Source of the DNA: Pseudomonas baetica
Lineage (GTDB): Bacteria > Pseudomonadota > Gammaproteobacteria > Pseudomonadales > Pseudomonadaceae
Length of the DNA: 64,000 bases
Reading direction: 5' to 3'
Assembly (NCBI RefSeq): GCF_019733355.1
Contig: NZ_JAIHLQ010000020.1
Span: 1-64,000, forward strand
Below, piece after piece: positions 15,835 through 24,746 of the stretch. The translations under genes and the position numbers were made by a program. The number at the start of each line of letters is the position of its first letter. Within the stretch, counting starts at the first letter, position 1. The notes beneath the pieces are model-generated. The model was not told where the DNA came from. It did not search any database and saw only the letters and a program-made list of their open reading frames with translations.

Positions 15835-16530
15835 ATGAACGAGAATCTGAAATTCCCACTGATTTATCAGCACAACGCTGAGTACGCCCGGGAGATACAT
15901 GCGGCCAAAGAGGTTAGTCGGCTTTTGCAGAAGGTTGGCTTTCCTGGTGAGGACGTGTGGATCGATCTCCGGTTCGACTACTCATTGAGCGACCACTCCT
16001 CATCAAACCTAGACGTCATGCTGATACGGGGGCAGCCCCACGGTATCGTGAAGCTCAACCTGCAGGCCTTATTCTTGATGCAGGACTTCGAGGTGATGAT
16101 CAGAGAGGTTATCCCCCATGAGTTAGCTCACGTCTTACATGGTGTGAAGTCCAAGGTTGATGGCGTCGAAATTCAGAAACCACATGACGAGGCTTGGAGC
16201 GACATCTTCATCGACCTCGTAGGTGGTTTCGATCAGGACATTGAGCCATTGGCCAAGGTTCGGGGTGAGTTTGATGATCGAGCAGTACGGTTGAGCAAGA
16301 GCGGCATCCTGGTTGAGTGTGAATGCGGGGATGATGAGTCAATCGATGTGATTGCCGACACCCCAGGTAATTCAGCCAAATTGCGTAACGAAGAGCTGAA
16401 GTGCACCACCTGCAAGTTTCCCTACGTCCGGTTTCAGGGCGATTCAATTCCGCAGCGCATCGCCGCTGACCTAAAATTCTTAGAGAAAATCAAATGCATC
16501 AAGCTTCAGCACACGCACCTTCAGCGTTAG
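15835..16530 (+). CDS. SprT-like zinc metalloprotein
   Basis: 231 residues. HELAH (H95, E96, H99) is the zinc site of SprT/Spartan-type proteins. A C-terminal zinc ribbon follows (CECG and CTTC spaced about 40 residues apart). Spartan relatives cleave DNA-bound proteins, and the bacterial SprT function is poorly known. The 3' end overlaps the ATPase gene by 37 nt. A protease acting on DNA-protein crosslinks, such as relaxase adducts, would fit here, but that is inference. Confidence 0.8.
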   Translation: MNENLKFPLIYQHNAEYAREIHAAKEVSRLLQKVGFPGEDVWIDLRFDYSLSDHSSSNLDVMLIRGQPHGIVKLNLQALFLMQDFEVMIREVIPHELAHVLHGVKSKVDGVEIQKPHDEAWSDIFIDLVGGFDQDIEPLAKVRGEFDDRAVRLSKSGILVECECGDDESIDVIADTPGNSAKLRNEELKCTTCKFPYVRFQGDSIPQRIAADLKFLEKIKCIKLQHTHLQR

Positions 16531-17897
16531 CACAAGGCGTATCTCGCGGGAGTGGGTTGGACCATTTCGTAGACATCCATATCGGTGTGGACGCGAAGAC
16601 TGGCGAACCCAAAATATGGTCGTATCCGTCGGTCACCAATTTCAACATCATTTTCCTTGGGGGGTCGGGTGCCGGTAAGACACATACGATCCATCACATG
16701 GCAGCAAATGTGTATGTGCGAGGTACGACCCTACACGTTATCGACATTAAGGGTGACTTCGCGCATTCGAACTTTGAGGCTACGGGCTTGGGGCATATGC
16801 TCCACCCTGAAGACTTTAATGAGATCAAGTTCAACTACTACCAAGACGGCTGCTCGCTCAATCCGCTGCAGGTCCCGCGGACAGAGGAGGGTGGGGGAGT
16901 CGTGCGTACAATTGAGTACGTTAAAGAGCTTGTTAAGGTCTTCAACCCGCAGGCAGGCCCGAAGCAGCTGAACTACCTCATCGAGATTCTAAAGACGGTC
17001 TACACGAAGTCAGGAATCGACCACGATGACCCTGAGACTTGGGCGCGGCAATCTCCAACCTTGATCGACGTGCTTGGTGAGATCGATTTGATCTTTAATG
17101 CCCTCACTGGGGGAATGGACACCACCACCGTTGCGGACATCTTTAAGGCCTTTGGCCAGGCCAAAAACCAGGCTGAAAAAGACATCCGGAAGATGAAGAT
17201 CGATGAGGAGCCTAATTCAGCAATTGAGGAGCGAGTTCACGAAATTCGAGCGACCCTTGAGGACACGCTAAAAGGTCATGCTTCAAAGCTTATCAACTTC
17301 GATGCCCTCACAAATCGAAATGGCGCCCGTAGCGACTGGGAACATTGGTCAAAGGAAACTCTATACAGTCTCAAAGCAATCATCCAAGGGATGGTTGATA
17401 GCAGGCTGTTCACCGGCAATCCGTCTAAGCCGAGGCAGGGAAAAATCAACCGCTATGATCTCACCGCTCTGAGCCCAGCTCACCAGCAAGTGATCATGCG
17501 GATTATCGCAAGCCAGGTATTCGCAATGGGGGTAATGGAGACCAAGCGTAACAACGCCTTCAACCCTAAATTTCCAGCTCACATCCTCATTGCGGACGAG
17601 GGTAAACACATCAAGGAAATCTCCGTCTCTCCAATAAGTCCGTTTAACCGAATCGGTACGGAAGGTCGAGGCTATGGTGTTGGCGTCTGGTGTGGTGTGC
17701 AGCAGCCCGACCAGGTCACCAAAGATCTGCTCAAGAACTTTGCAACGTTTTTCCTGCTCAAGACCCCTGATGCCTCGTACCAAGAAATAACGAAGCTGTT
17801 TGGTGTTCGTCCGACCTTGCTGAAATCTCTCCTGCCGCGCGAGAACCTTTTGTTCGGTACCGGAGGTCCATACTCGCTCGTGAACCATTTCCGGTGA
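16494..17897 (+). CDS. VirD4/TraD/HerA-type DNA-pumping ATPase
   Basis: 467 residues. Walker A is GGSGAGKT (56-63) and Walker B is ILIADE (about 364-369), followed by a GYGVGVWCGVQQPDQV stretch typical of coupling proteins and HerA. No N-terminal membrane anchor is visible, unlike classical TraD, so it may dock on a membrane partner such as the product at 13977. It is probably the ATPase that feeds DNA to the transfer channel. Confidence 0.8.
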   Translation: MHQASAHAPSALAQGVSRGSGLDHFVDIHIGVDAKTGEPKIWSYPSVTNFNIIFLGGSGAGKTHTIHHMAANVYVRGTTLHVIDIKGDFAHSNFEATGLGHMLHPEDFNEIKFNYYQDGCSLNPLQVPRTEEGGGVVRTIEYVKELVKVFNPQAGPKQLNYLIEILKTVYTKSGIDHDDPETWARQSPTLIDVLGEIDLIFNALTGGMDTTTVADIFKAFGQAKNQAEKDIRKMKIDEEPNSAIEERVHEIRATLEDTLKGHASKLINFDALTNRNGARSDWEHWSKETLYSLKAIIQGMVDSRLFTGNPSKPRQGKINRYDLTALSPAHQQVIMRIIASQVFAMGVMETKRNNAFNPKFPAHILIADEGKHIKEISVSPISPFNRIGTEGRGYGVGVWCGVQQPDQVTKDLLKNFATFFLLKTPDASYQEITKLFGVRPTLLKSLLPRENLLFGTGGPYSLVNHFR

Positions 17898-17902
17898 TTG
17901 TG

Positions 17903-18388
17903 ATGATCAAGCGCTATTCCATTTTGGCTATGGCTGTCCTTGCCATGTCGGGTTGTGCTCACGACGAGAAGCCTTTCTTCGCACCCTCTGAATCTGAATT
18001 GCAGGATCGGAGCCAACTCTCGGGCGCGGACCAGGCTGTTCTAATGGGTAAGTACCAGCACGCTGAGCGGATGCTTGCCCAATACGTTAGCCGCAATAAT
18101 TCTGGTCAACTCAGAATGAAATACTTCGGCATCAGTGGCGAAAACAGAAAGCATGCAATCGATACCGTAGCCACTCTTCTCTGGGAGACCGGTCGCGACG
18201 ATTCGTTGAAGCAGTTCGCGAAAGATTACTTATCCGGGTCAGAGTATCAGACGACCCTGTGCCGCATATCAGAGCGACAAGCAAAGTACGAAGAGGCCTA
18301 TCACTGCTGGAACGAAATGGGGGAGATAGATCGTGCTGAAAGGGTTGTCAGAACTGAGGCAGCCCTTCGGATTTTGAGCACCCCTTAA
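17903..18388 (+). CDS. Lipoprotein (161 aa)
   Basis: ATG 17903 is chosen because GGTGA lies 5 nt upstream. A signal peptide ends in the lipobox AMSG|C, with acylated Cys at about residue 18. The mature part is helical with repeat-like arrays (KYQHAERMLAQYV and KYEEAYHCWNEMG) reminiscent of TPR or Sel1 helices. It probably sits in the outer membrane and belongs to the transfer or pilus apparatus. Confidence 0.72.
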   Translation: MIKRYSILAMAVLAMSGCAHDEKPFFAPSESELQDRSQLSGADQAVLMGKYQHAERMLAQYVSRNNSGQLRMKYFGISGENRKHAIDTVATLLWETGRDDSLKQFAKDYLSGSEYQTTLCRISERQAKYEEAYHCWNEMGEIDRAERVVRTEAALRILSTP

Positions 18389-18393
18389 GATCA

Positions 18394-18421
18394 CTTTCCC
18401 CGGGATTGCCCCGGGGAAAAG
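18394..18421. terminator. Bidirectional terminator
   Basis: TTTCCCCGG and CCGGGGAAA form a GC-rich stem with A/T flanks on both sides. It lies between convergent genes ending at 18388 (+) and 18441 (-). Confidence 0.78.
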
Positions 18422-18440
18422 TTTCCGCATGCAGAATCTT

Positions 18441-19967
18441 TTAGCTGGTTGCGTCTGCATCCGGCGTTTCGTTGTCGTCTTCATTTTTGTCGAGTGTTGG
18501 ACGTAGCACTTTGACGTTTCCGTACTTGGTGGTTCCCCATTTAGGCACTGTTGTTGGGAGCAATTCGGAGATTCGATCCTTATTGAGAAGCACGCAGGCC
18601 TTCCATGGTTTCACACCAACCCTTACGTCGAACATCGCAGTGGGGCTTTCCATGTCCTTGACCTTCCACATGAGAAGGCCTAGTGAATCGAGTGCATTCT
18701 TGATTACGGGAATCGACGGGTGGCTGAAGCTTCGTGAGTCCACGCCCAACTGCATTTGACGAGCAAGAGCGTTGGGTAAAAATTCATCAAGGGACTCAAT
18801 CAAGCGTGACATGGGCATGATCACATACTCGAAAGCATCCTTCGTCCAGCCTGCATCTTGACCGCCACGGTAAGCATTGATATCTGCCACGTTCAAGAAC
18901 TTCTCTACTGCCGAAGCAACAAGATCGACCGTATTTGAGGCAGCTTGAGCAGCAGCGATACCTGCCGCTTTCTCAGACTGAATAATCTTTCCGTCGGCAT
19001 GCCGGATAGCGCTAATGAGCCGCTCTACGCGGTCCCCTGCATTAGTGGGCAGATGGGTCGGGTGGTGGTAGTAACGCAGAGCCATCGTGAGCGTGAAGCG
19101 GTCCTCAGGGGCAAGCGAGTTGAACTCGGGCTGTTGCCGGACTAGATAAGCACTGAATGTGTTGTGGTGGGTCGCGTCCTTGCGTTTGACCCATTCACCA
19201 GGGCCTTTTTGCTGATACGCGAGGAGCTTGTCGATGTCGTGAGCCAGGCCGGCGACGCGAGCAAGAGGCTCCTCCCAACCTTTGGCACGCATGTAATCAG
19301 CAACGGATTTAGAGATTGCTATGGAGTGGTCCCCGAGAGATGCATCAGCATGGTGATGTCCTACGCTCGCCGGAACTTCTGGATGAGCCTTGAGTAACTC
19401 AAGAATGGCAACTTGGAGCTTTTCAATCGGCGATTCTGGCGGCCTAGCAGTGGCGACCGGTGCGCGGTCGCATCGCAAATAGTATTGCTCAAAGGGGTCC
19501 GTATCCTTAACACCAGGAATGACTGCCCCAGTGCTGGCATCTCGGCTATCCGGGATCATTACCATCATCGTGCAACCAGGAATGTCACAAGGATAAATGC
19601 CTGTTACCGCTGGATCTGGTTCCTCCATTTCCTCAGCTTTGGGCTGATCGTTGCGTGGAGCATAGATTTTCGCAAAGCCTATGGTTACGAGGGAGTAAGC
19701 CACCGCCGAGAACAATAAGGCGTGGACAATATTCATGCCTACAGCAGCAAGGGTACCCAAGTAGCCACCATCCGAAATCACCTGCGTAACCAAGTGTGGC
19801 TTGAACATGTACCAGACGGGCGCAAGCGCGTGTGCCTGGTAGTTGAGTTCCTCGCCGATCTCGACGAGGTAGGCCGCGTATCCACCGATCACCAAAGCCA
19901 ACATGACGATCAATGGGAACATCGCGGATTTAGTGCTCGATGCTGCTGAAGAGCTCATTTTTGACAT
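18441..19967 (-). CDS. Membrane-anchored HD-domain protein, MOB_H relaxase-like
   Basis: 508 residues. Two membrane segments (about 17-35 and 73-98) precede a cytoplasmic domain with HHH (204-206), H214, HD in AHDIDK (243-244), a THH (267) and HHPTH further on. A triple His followed by a His-Ser helix and then HD is the pattern of the TraI_2 domain of MOB_H relaxases. Together with the coupling-type ATPase on the other strand, that makes a relaxase plausible. It could equally be an HD-family phosphohydrolase. Relaxases are not usually membrane proteins, which is the odd point. Confidence 0.6.
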   Translation of the reverse strand: MSKMSSSAASSTKSAMFPLIVMLALVIGGYAAYLVEIGEELNYQAHALAPVWYMFKPHLVTQVISDGGYLGTLAAVGMNIVHALLFSAVAYSLVTIGFAKIYAPRNDQPKAEEMEEPDPAVTGIYPCDIPGCTMMVMIPDSRDASTGAVIPGVKDTDPFEQYYLRCDRAPVATARPPESPIEKLQVAILELLKAHPEVPASVGHHHADASLGDHSIAISKSVADYMRAKGWEEPLARVAGLAHDIDKLLAYQQKGPGEWVKRKDATHHNTFSAYLVRQQPEFNSLAPEDRFTLTMALRYYHHPTHLPTNAGDRVERLISAIRHADGKIIQSEKAAGIAAAQAASNTVDLVASAVEKFLNVADINAYRGGQDAGWTKDAFEYVIMPMSRLIESLDEFLPNALARQMQLGVDSRSFSHPSIPVIKNALDSLGLLMWKVKDMESPTAMFDVRVGVKPWKACVLLNKDRISELLPTTVPKWGTTKYGNVKVLRPTLDKNEDDNETPDADATS

Positions 19968-20088
19968 ACCAAAAGCGGGGACTCAAAAAGGGTGCCGGTT
20001 TTTTTCGAAAAGTTCCAACCAAAACCGCGTTTTTGGAGCACTGGCCTTCCACTATTACGGTAACAGTCACCTCCAAAGGATTTTGTTT

Positions 20089-20970
20089 GTGAAGCATGCC
20101 CTGTCCATCCTGGCACTGATGATCGGCTGCCAAGCGGCTTATGCGGCGAATAGCGCGTTCAGCGACAGCGCCCTCGCACGCAACGAAGCCTTGTCCCCGT
20201 TCGATCGGTCCTATGAGGCCGGTCGTGCGCAAAACATCAACCAACCCGTCGACTACCAGCAGACTAAGCCCTCACACGGCCTTCAACTCGATCTCTCTGC
20301 TGATGATCCAGTGATTTCCGTTCAGGAAACTGAAACGGAGCGTAAGTACCGGCAAACCCTGGCTGACCTTGAAACAAATAAGCAGTCTCTGATGAATGCG
20401 CGTAAGGAAACTGAGCGCCAATTGGAGGCTGCTAAAGCTACCGCCGAAGCAACTGCGGCTAAGCGCCGTTCCGATCTGCTTGCGCAGCAGGTAGAGATTC
20501 AGCAAGCGCTAGCGCTTAACCGACAAGCTCAGCAACAAGCAGAACGCCTGAAGTATGAGCAAGTCGCAGCAGTGGCCAATATCAAGGCTCATAGCGACCA
20601 GCTGCTAATGCTGGCCGAAAACAATGCTGAAGTGATTGAGTCTTCTGCCCATAAGCGGGTGATCCTGGAGCGAATCGATCCCACAGTCGTGATGAACGAA
20701 ACGGTTACCGCTGAGTACCAGGCAGCAACAATCAAGCAAATCGTAACCGGCATCATGCCGAATGGCTGGCGTGTGAAGACTGACTTCAGCCGTAAGCCAG
20801 AACTTGAGGTTCGCACCTATGAATTCGTTTCCACGGATGCTCGGGATGTCGCACTCCGAAGTCTTACGGCCTCGGTTCGCGACGCCAAAGTCCGTTACCA
20901 ATATTTTTGGGATTTGAAGGATGCCGGTGGCAACCCTTCTCCAATGATCCTCCTCACCGATCGCCCGTAA
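20089..20970 (+). CDS. TcpQ/PilL-like pilus protein
   Basis: GTG 20089 with AAAGGA 8 nt upstream starts a clean signal peptide ending AAYA|ANS. A coiled-coil rich in Ala, Gln and Glu spans about 85-175. The C-terminal domain (PNGWRVKTDF ... VRTYEFVSTD) looks like the TcpQ domain found in PilL proteins of type IVb pili, which help the secretin assemble. It is the first gene of the pilus operon. Confidence 0.72.
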   Translation: MKHALSILALMIGCQAAYAANSAFSDSALARNEALSPFDRSYEAGRAQNINQPVDYQQTKPSHGLQLDLSADDPVISVQETETERKYRQTLADLETNKQSLMNARKETERQLEAAKATAEATAAKRRSDLLAQQVEIQQALALNRQAQQQAERLKYEQVAAVANIKAHSDQLLMLAENNAEVIESSAHKRVILERIDPTVVMNETVTAEYQAATIKQIVTGIMPNGWRVKTDFSRKPELEVRTYEFVSTDARDVALRSLTASVRDAKVRYQYFWDLKDAGGNPSPMILLTDRP

Positions 20971-20984
20971 CGTAAGGCCAGCTA

Positions 20985-22637
20985 ATGAAGCTCAAGCATA
21001 TTGTACTTGCACTGACACTGGCCTCCGGGTTGCTCGGTTGCCAGAGCCAATTCGAATTCTCCCCTGAAACTCAGTACGGTGCCCTGCGGCCCGATGCTAA
21101 AGAGAAAATGCAGGCTCTTCGGGGCAATACCTATGTGCGTGAGATTCGCACGGAGGATGCCGCCAGGCGTAAGCCGGTGTTCCTGAGCAAGAAGGGGATT
21201 CCCCTGCGCTCCGTCCTGGCTGAAACACTTCCGGGTTATTCAATTATCCCGCGCGGTAAGGTAAATCTGAATGACACTATCGACGTATCCGCTGACGGCA
21301 TGCAGATGGCGGATTTCATCGAGTACATTGAGGGAACTCGTGATCTCGACATAAAGATCGAAGGTAACCGAATTTTTGTCAGCAATTACTCTACGCGTGA
21401 ATGGAACTTGGCAGCTTTTGCCTCGACCCGTAACGTAAACAACGTGATTGCGTCTACTCAAACCCGCGGTGCCAAAGCGGGTGACAGTGAAGACAATACC
21501 AAGGAAACCGGCACGTCCACTGGCAACATCATTGGTTTCACCCTGTCTGAGGACGAGTGGACCAAAATCATGGAAGGTGCCAGAAAGATCATCGGTGCCG
21601 CCTCGGATAAAGGCGGCTCTACGCGCTCAATGGGTACTGCAGATAGTACGAGCGTTGGATCTGGAAGCCGCGGTAGCAACTCCCCCACTGGCCCATCGAA
21701 CCAACAAAGTTCTGGGTTGAATTTCGACGTTCAACTCCCAGCTATGATTGGCGGCTTGGGTGACTCTGAGGAAGCACCTGCGTACATCGAGGGCATTCGG
21801 TCTGTAGGCATCGTTACTGCCGGCGGCAAGCCTTCAAAGATGAAGGTTCTTGATCGATATCTTAAGCGTGCAATCGAAGAGTCCACGAAGGTTGTGAACG
21901 TTCAGGTCGAGGCTTATGACGTCCTCCTGACAGATGGCAAGCAAAAGGGGATCGACTGGAATCTGTTGGTCAATTCTACGGTCAGCGGGAACCCCCTCGG
22001 CCTGAATTTCTTTAACACGTCTCCTAAGAGCGACGACCCTTTCTGGAACGTTCAAGGAACCTACACCTCCTCCAAGGTAACGGCATCGGCTCTGGTTAAA
22101 TTCCTCGAGCAATACGGCCGTGTTGAGCTTAAAGATCAACCCAACATCACTGTCCGCAATGGCGTCCCAGCTCAAATCTACGCCGGTGAGGAACTGACCT
22201 ACATCGTTGATGTTGAACAATCTCAGGATGAGAGCGGAAACGTAACAGTGACCCCTAAGCTTGGCCGACTGAAGGTTGGTGTAACGCTTAGCGTTACTGT
22301 CCGTGTTCTTGATAATGACCAGTTGCTTGTTGATGTCTGGCCTGTGATTTCCAACCTGAATGACCCGGACACAATCAACATCGGTGATTATTCGTTCAAT
22401 ACTCCGAGAGTGAATCTTAAAGAGTTCAGCACCCAGTTGATTACTTCCTCGGGCCAGTCAGTGCACCTTGGTGGTTTGATCACAAAGCGTATGAACGAAG
22501 CCATGCGCCAGTTGCCATGGCAGAACCTGGTGACCAAAGCGATTCTTAATCCGCTCACTCAAGGCATTAACAACTCTCTGGAGCGGCGTGAACTGGTTCT
22601 GGTCGTAACCCCAACATTGGTGCAAGGGGCGTTGTAA
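20985..22637 (+). CDS. pilN: PilN, type IVb pilus secretin
   Basis: 550 residues. Lipoprotein signal with lipobox GLLG|C (about residue 19). N0/N1-type domains follow, then a Gly/Ser-rich linker (205-245), and the C-terminal secretin fold with the conserved SGQSVHLGGLI stretch. It forms the outer-membrane channel for the pilus. The stop overlaps the next start by 1 nt. Confidence 0.9.
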   Translation: MKLKHIVLALTLASGLLGCQSQFEFSPETQYGALRPDAKEKMQALRGNTYVREIRTEDAARRKPVFLSKKGIPLRSVLAETLPGYSIIPRGKVNLNDTIDVSADGMQMADFIEYIEGTRDLDIKIEGNRIFVSNYSTREWNLAAFASTRNVNNVIASTQTRGAKAGDSEDNTKETGTSTGNIIGFTLSEDEWTKIMEGARKIIGAASDKGGSTRSMGTADSTSVGSGSRGSNSPTGPSNQQSSGLNFDVQLPAMIGGLGDSEEAPAYIEGIRSVGIVTAGGKPSKMKVLDRYLKRAIEESTKVVNVQVEAYDVLLTDGKQKGIDWNLLVNSTVSGNPLGLNFFNTSPKSDDPFWNVQGTYTSSKVTASALVKFLEQYGRVELKDQPNITVRNGVPAQIYAGEELTYIVDVEQSQDESGNVTVTPKLGRLKVGVTLSVTVRVLDNDQLLVDVWPVISNLNDPDTINIGDYSFNTPRVNLKEFSTQLITSSGQSVHLGGLITKRMNEAMRQLPWQNLVTKAILNPLTQGINNSLERRELVLVVTPTLVQGAL

Positions 22638-23566
22638 TGGCAGAACTTCAGCTTGGGATACCGATCAAGATAGGTGGTGAAGAAGTCATCATCTTCCGTG
22701 ACGCTATCGGTACCGATGCTTTGGCAACTGGCCGTGATGCTGAAGTATTCACGGTCATTGAGCATGCCGGCCCGGATGGTCGTCCACCAATCTATATTGA
22801 TGAGAATGAGCTCGGCACGTTAAGGGAGGATTTTCCCGGCACAAACGTGTATGGCCTCTGGCAGCTCTTATTTGCAAACAACCTTGTGCCCTTGGGGCAC
22901 GAGGTTGTTGTATTCCCTACCAGCGAAGCAGGTGGCGTATACCTGCAAATGCAGAATGGGACTGACTATGACAGTCCTGCAAATATCAAGCGATCCTCTG
23001 AGTATATCGACAACTACTCTGCGGACTTATATGGCTATGATCTGCTCGCAGCGCCAAGAATCCGCGTTGACATCACCGACCTGATCCTTCCATCGACGCC
23101 AGCGTTTACACGAGTTGAGCTCTTTTCCAAAAAGCAACACGAACGTACAAAGCGTTGGTATCTCGCTCTAGCGATTTGCATCGTTGCTGCTGTCGCCGCC
23201 GTTGGCTACAACTACACAATGTATGCGGTTTTCACGATGAATATGGCCGAATACACAACCAAAAAGAAGTTAAGCAGCGACTTGGATACGCGCGTCGCGG
23301 GCCTGTTGAAAGAACGGCTTCAGACCATACCAAATGATGGCGTCGTTATTTCGAGAATAGATCAGGTTCTTGCCTTCGATCCCAAGATATCTACGCCTAC
23401 TGCTGCCGGGCACACAAATGGTTTTACAGCTGGGCATGTTTTTATGACGCGGCCTGATTTTGCAGTGGATCTTTCGGGAAAGATTCCAGGTGTTACATCA
23501 AAGTTGATGCCCCAAATGTCCTATCTCTTGACTGTATCTCCTGATGCACTGGAGGTAGCGTATTAA
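22637..23566 (+). CDS. Inner-membrane pilus alignment protein (PilO2/PilM-PilN-like)
   Basis: 309 residues: about 170 cytoplasmic residues, one membrane segment (about 176-197) and a 110-residue periplasmic part. The position between secretin and PilP is that of PilO in thin-pilus operons. A cytoplasmic domain joined to one membrane helix recalls fused PilM/PilN-type alignment proteins. Exact homology cannot be settled by eye. Confidence 0.6.
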   Translation: MAELQLGIPIKIGGEEVIIFRDAIGTDALATGRDAEVFTVIEHAGPDGRPPIYIDENELGTLREDFPGTNVYGLWQLLFANNLVPLGHEVVVFPTSEAGGVYLQMQNGTDYDSPANIKRSSEYIDNYSADLYGYDLLAAPRIRVDITDLILPSTPAFTRVELFSKKQHERTKRWYLALAICIVAAVAAVGYNYTMYAVFTMNMAEYTTKKKLSSDLDTRVAGLLKERLQTIPNDGVVISRIDQVLAFDPKISTPTAAGHTNGFTAGHVFMTRPDFAVDLSGKIPGVTSKLMPQMSYLLTVSPDALEVAY

Positions 23567-24062
23567 TATTCAATCCTTCCGGAAAAGATTTGGGGCCAAG
23601 GGCAAAAACACCCGTGGTGAGCCTCTCTTCACCGGCGCCATGTACTTGGCGATGATTTCTGTAGTTTTCATCAGTCTCAAAGTGACGATGTCGCTGAGTG
23701 AAGACCGAAAGCTACCTAATGACTACAAGCAGATAGATCGTGTCAATAACGGGTTACAGAACGAAATTGATGCCATTAATAAGCTTCCGGTACTGCCGAA
23801 GCTTGAAAGCTCATGGAAAATGGCCAGTGCTACCGCTGCGATCCACAGAGTTTCTTTCAAAGCTCTGGATGATCAAGCCAAAAGTGAACAAGCCAATACT
23901 TATTCTGGGCCTCTCCGAAACTGGACGGCTCAAGTAAGCGGCTCGCCGCGGGCTGTACTTGGAGCCGTGAAAAAAATCCAATCTGAGGTTCCGACGTTCT
24001 TGTATGACTACACGATCTCAGGCGGAATCATGAAGTTAAACATCACTGTTGTAGGGACCTGA
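23562..24062 (+). CDS. PilO-like bitopic pilus protein, probable ATT start
   Basis: The only internal ATG (23640) has no ribosome site and falls at the edge of the membrane helix. Upstream, the frame stays open to an ATT at 23562 that has GGAGG (23551-23555) six bases before it and overlaps the preceding TAA as ATTAA. Starting there gives 166 residues: a basic cytoplasmic end (QSFRKRFGAKGKNTRGE), one membrane helix and a periplasmic PilO-like domain. ATT is a very rare start codon, known from infC. Confidence 0.62.
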   Translation: MNIQSFRKRFGAKGKNTRGEPLFTGAMYLAMISVVFISLKVTMSLSEDRKLPNDYKQIDRVNNGLQNEIDAINKLPVLPKLESSWKMASATAAIHRVSFKALDDQAKSEQANTYSGPLRNWTAQVSGSPRAVLGAVKKIQSEVPTFLYDYTISGGIMKLNITVVGT

Positions 24063-24063
24063 G

Positions 24064-24744
24064 ATGAAATTCTTTCCTAACTTATTGGTAATGGCAGTGA
24101 CTGCTGTTGTTGCATGTCCGATCTTCGCAGATGATGCTGACCAGGTACTTGACCGTCAGAAGACCCTCAGTGCAATGGAATACAAGCGCGACCTCTTGAA
24201 GATCCAAGCCGACATGGCTGAAACCTATAAGAAGATGTCCGATGCCAGTTTCATTGTTGATAATGAAGGTAATCCACTTGGGGTGGAAAGCATCCAGAAA
24301 CTGGGCGTAGAGGTGCGCAAGCAGGGCCGAGTTTCCGAGGTCAACCCGTTCCAGAGTTCTGGCTCACCAATCGTCCCCAATGCGATGCCCTTCATGCTCG
24401 ATCAGCCGACCATGAGCGGGGCCGTACCCAGCACGCCGAATTCCGCTTTTGGCAATCAGCAGCGTCTACAACAGGCACCCTTGCCGAATCAAGAGCGTCC
24501 AGAACCACAAAAGCAGCCGGCATCTGATGACGACGATAAGAAGATCCTTTCTCTCCAAGAAGTTCGCGGCGACTCAATCATTCTCAGAACCAATGACGGC
24601 GACCGGATCCTCCGTGTTGGTGAGAAGGTCTATGACCTCACTCTGACTCGCTTCTCAGTTGATAAAGCATATTTGAAGGGGCCTAAGGGAACCCAGGTAG
24701 TTTCAATTGACTGGACATCTTCCAAGCGCTATGCGGACGACTGA
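24064..24744 (+). CDS. pilP: PilP-like periplasmic pilus protein
   Basis: 226 residues with a signal peptide ending near PIFA|DDA, a helical stretch, a Pro/Gln-rich linker (100-155) and a small C-terminal beta domain (LQEVRGDSIILRTNDGDRIL). That layout matches PilP, which bridges the inner-membrane alignment proteins and the secretin. It begins 1 nt after the previous stop. Confidence 0.78.
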   Translation: MKFFPNLLVMAVTAVVACPIFADDADQVLDRQKTLSAMEYKRDLLKIQADMAETYKKMSDASFIVDNEGNPLGVESIQKLGVEVRKQGRVSEVNPFQSSGSPIVPNAMPFMLDQPTMSGAVPSTPNSAFGNQQRLQQAPLPNQERPEPQKQPASDDDDKKILSLQEVRGDSIILRTNDGDRILRVGEKVYDLTLTRFSVDKAYLKGPKGTQVVSIDWTSSKRYADD

Positions 24745-24746
24745 CT

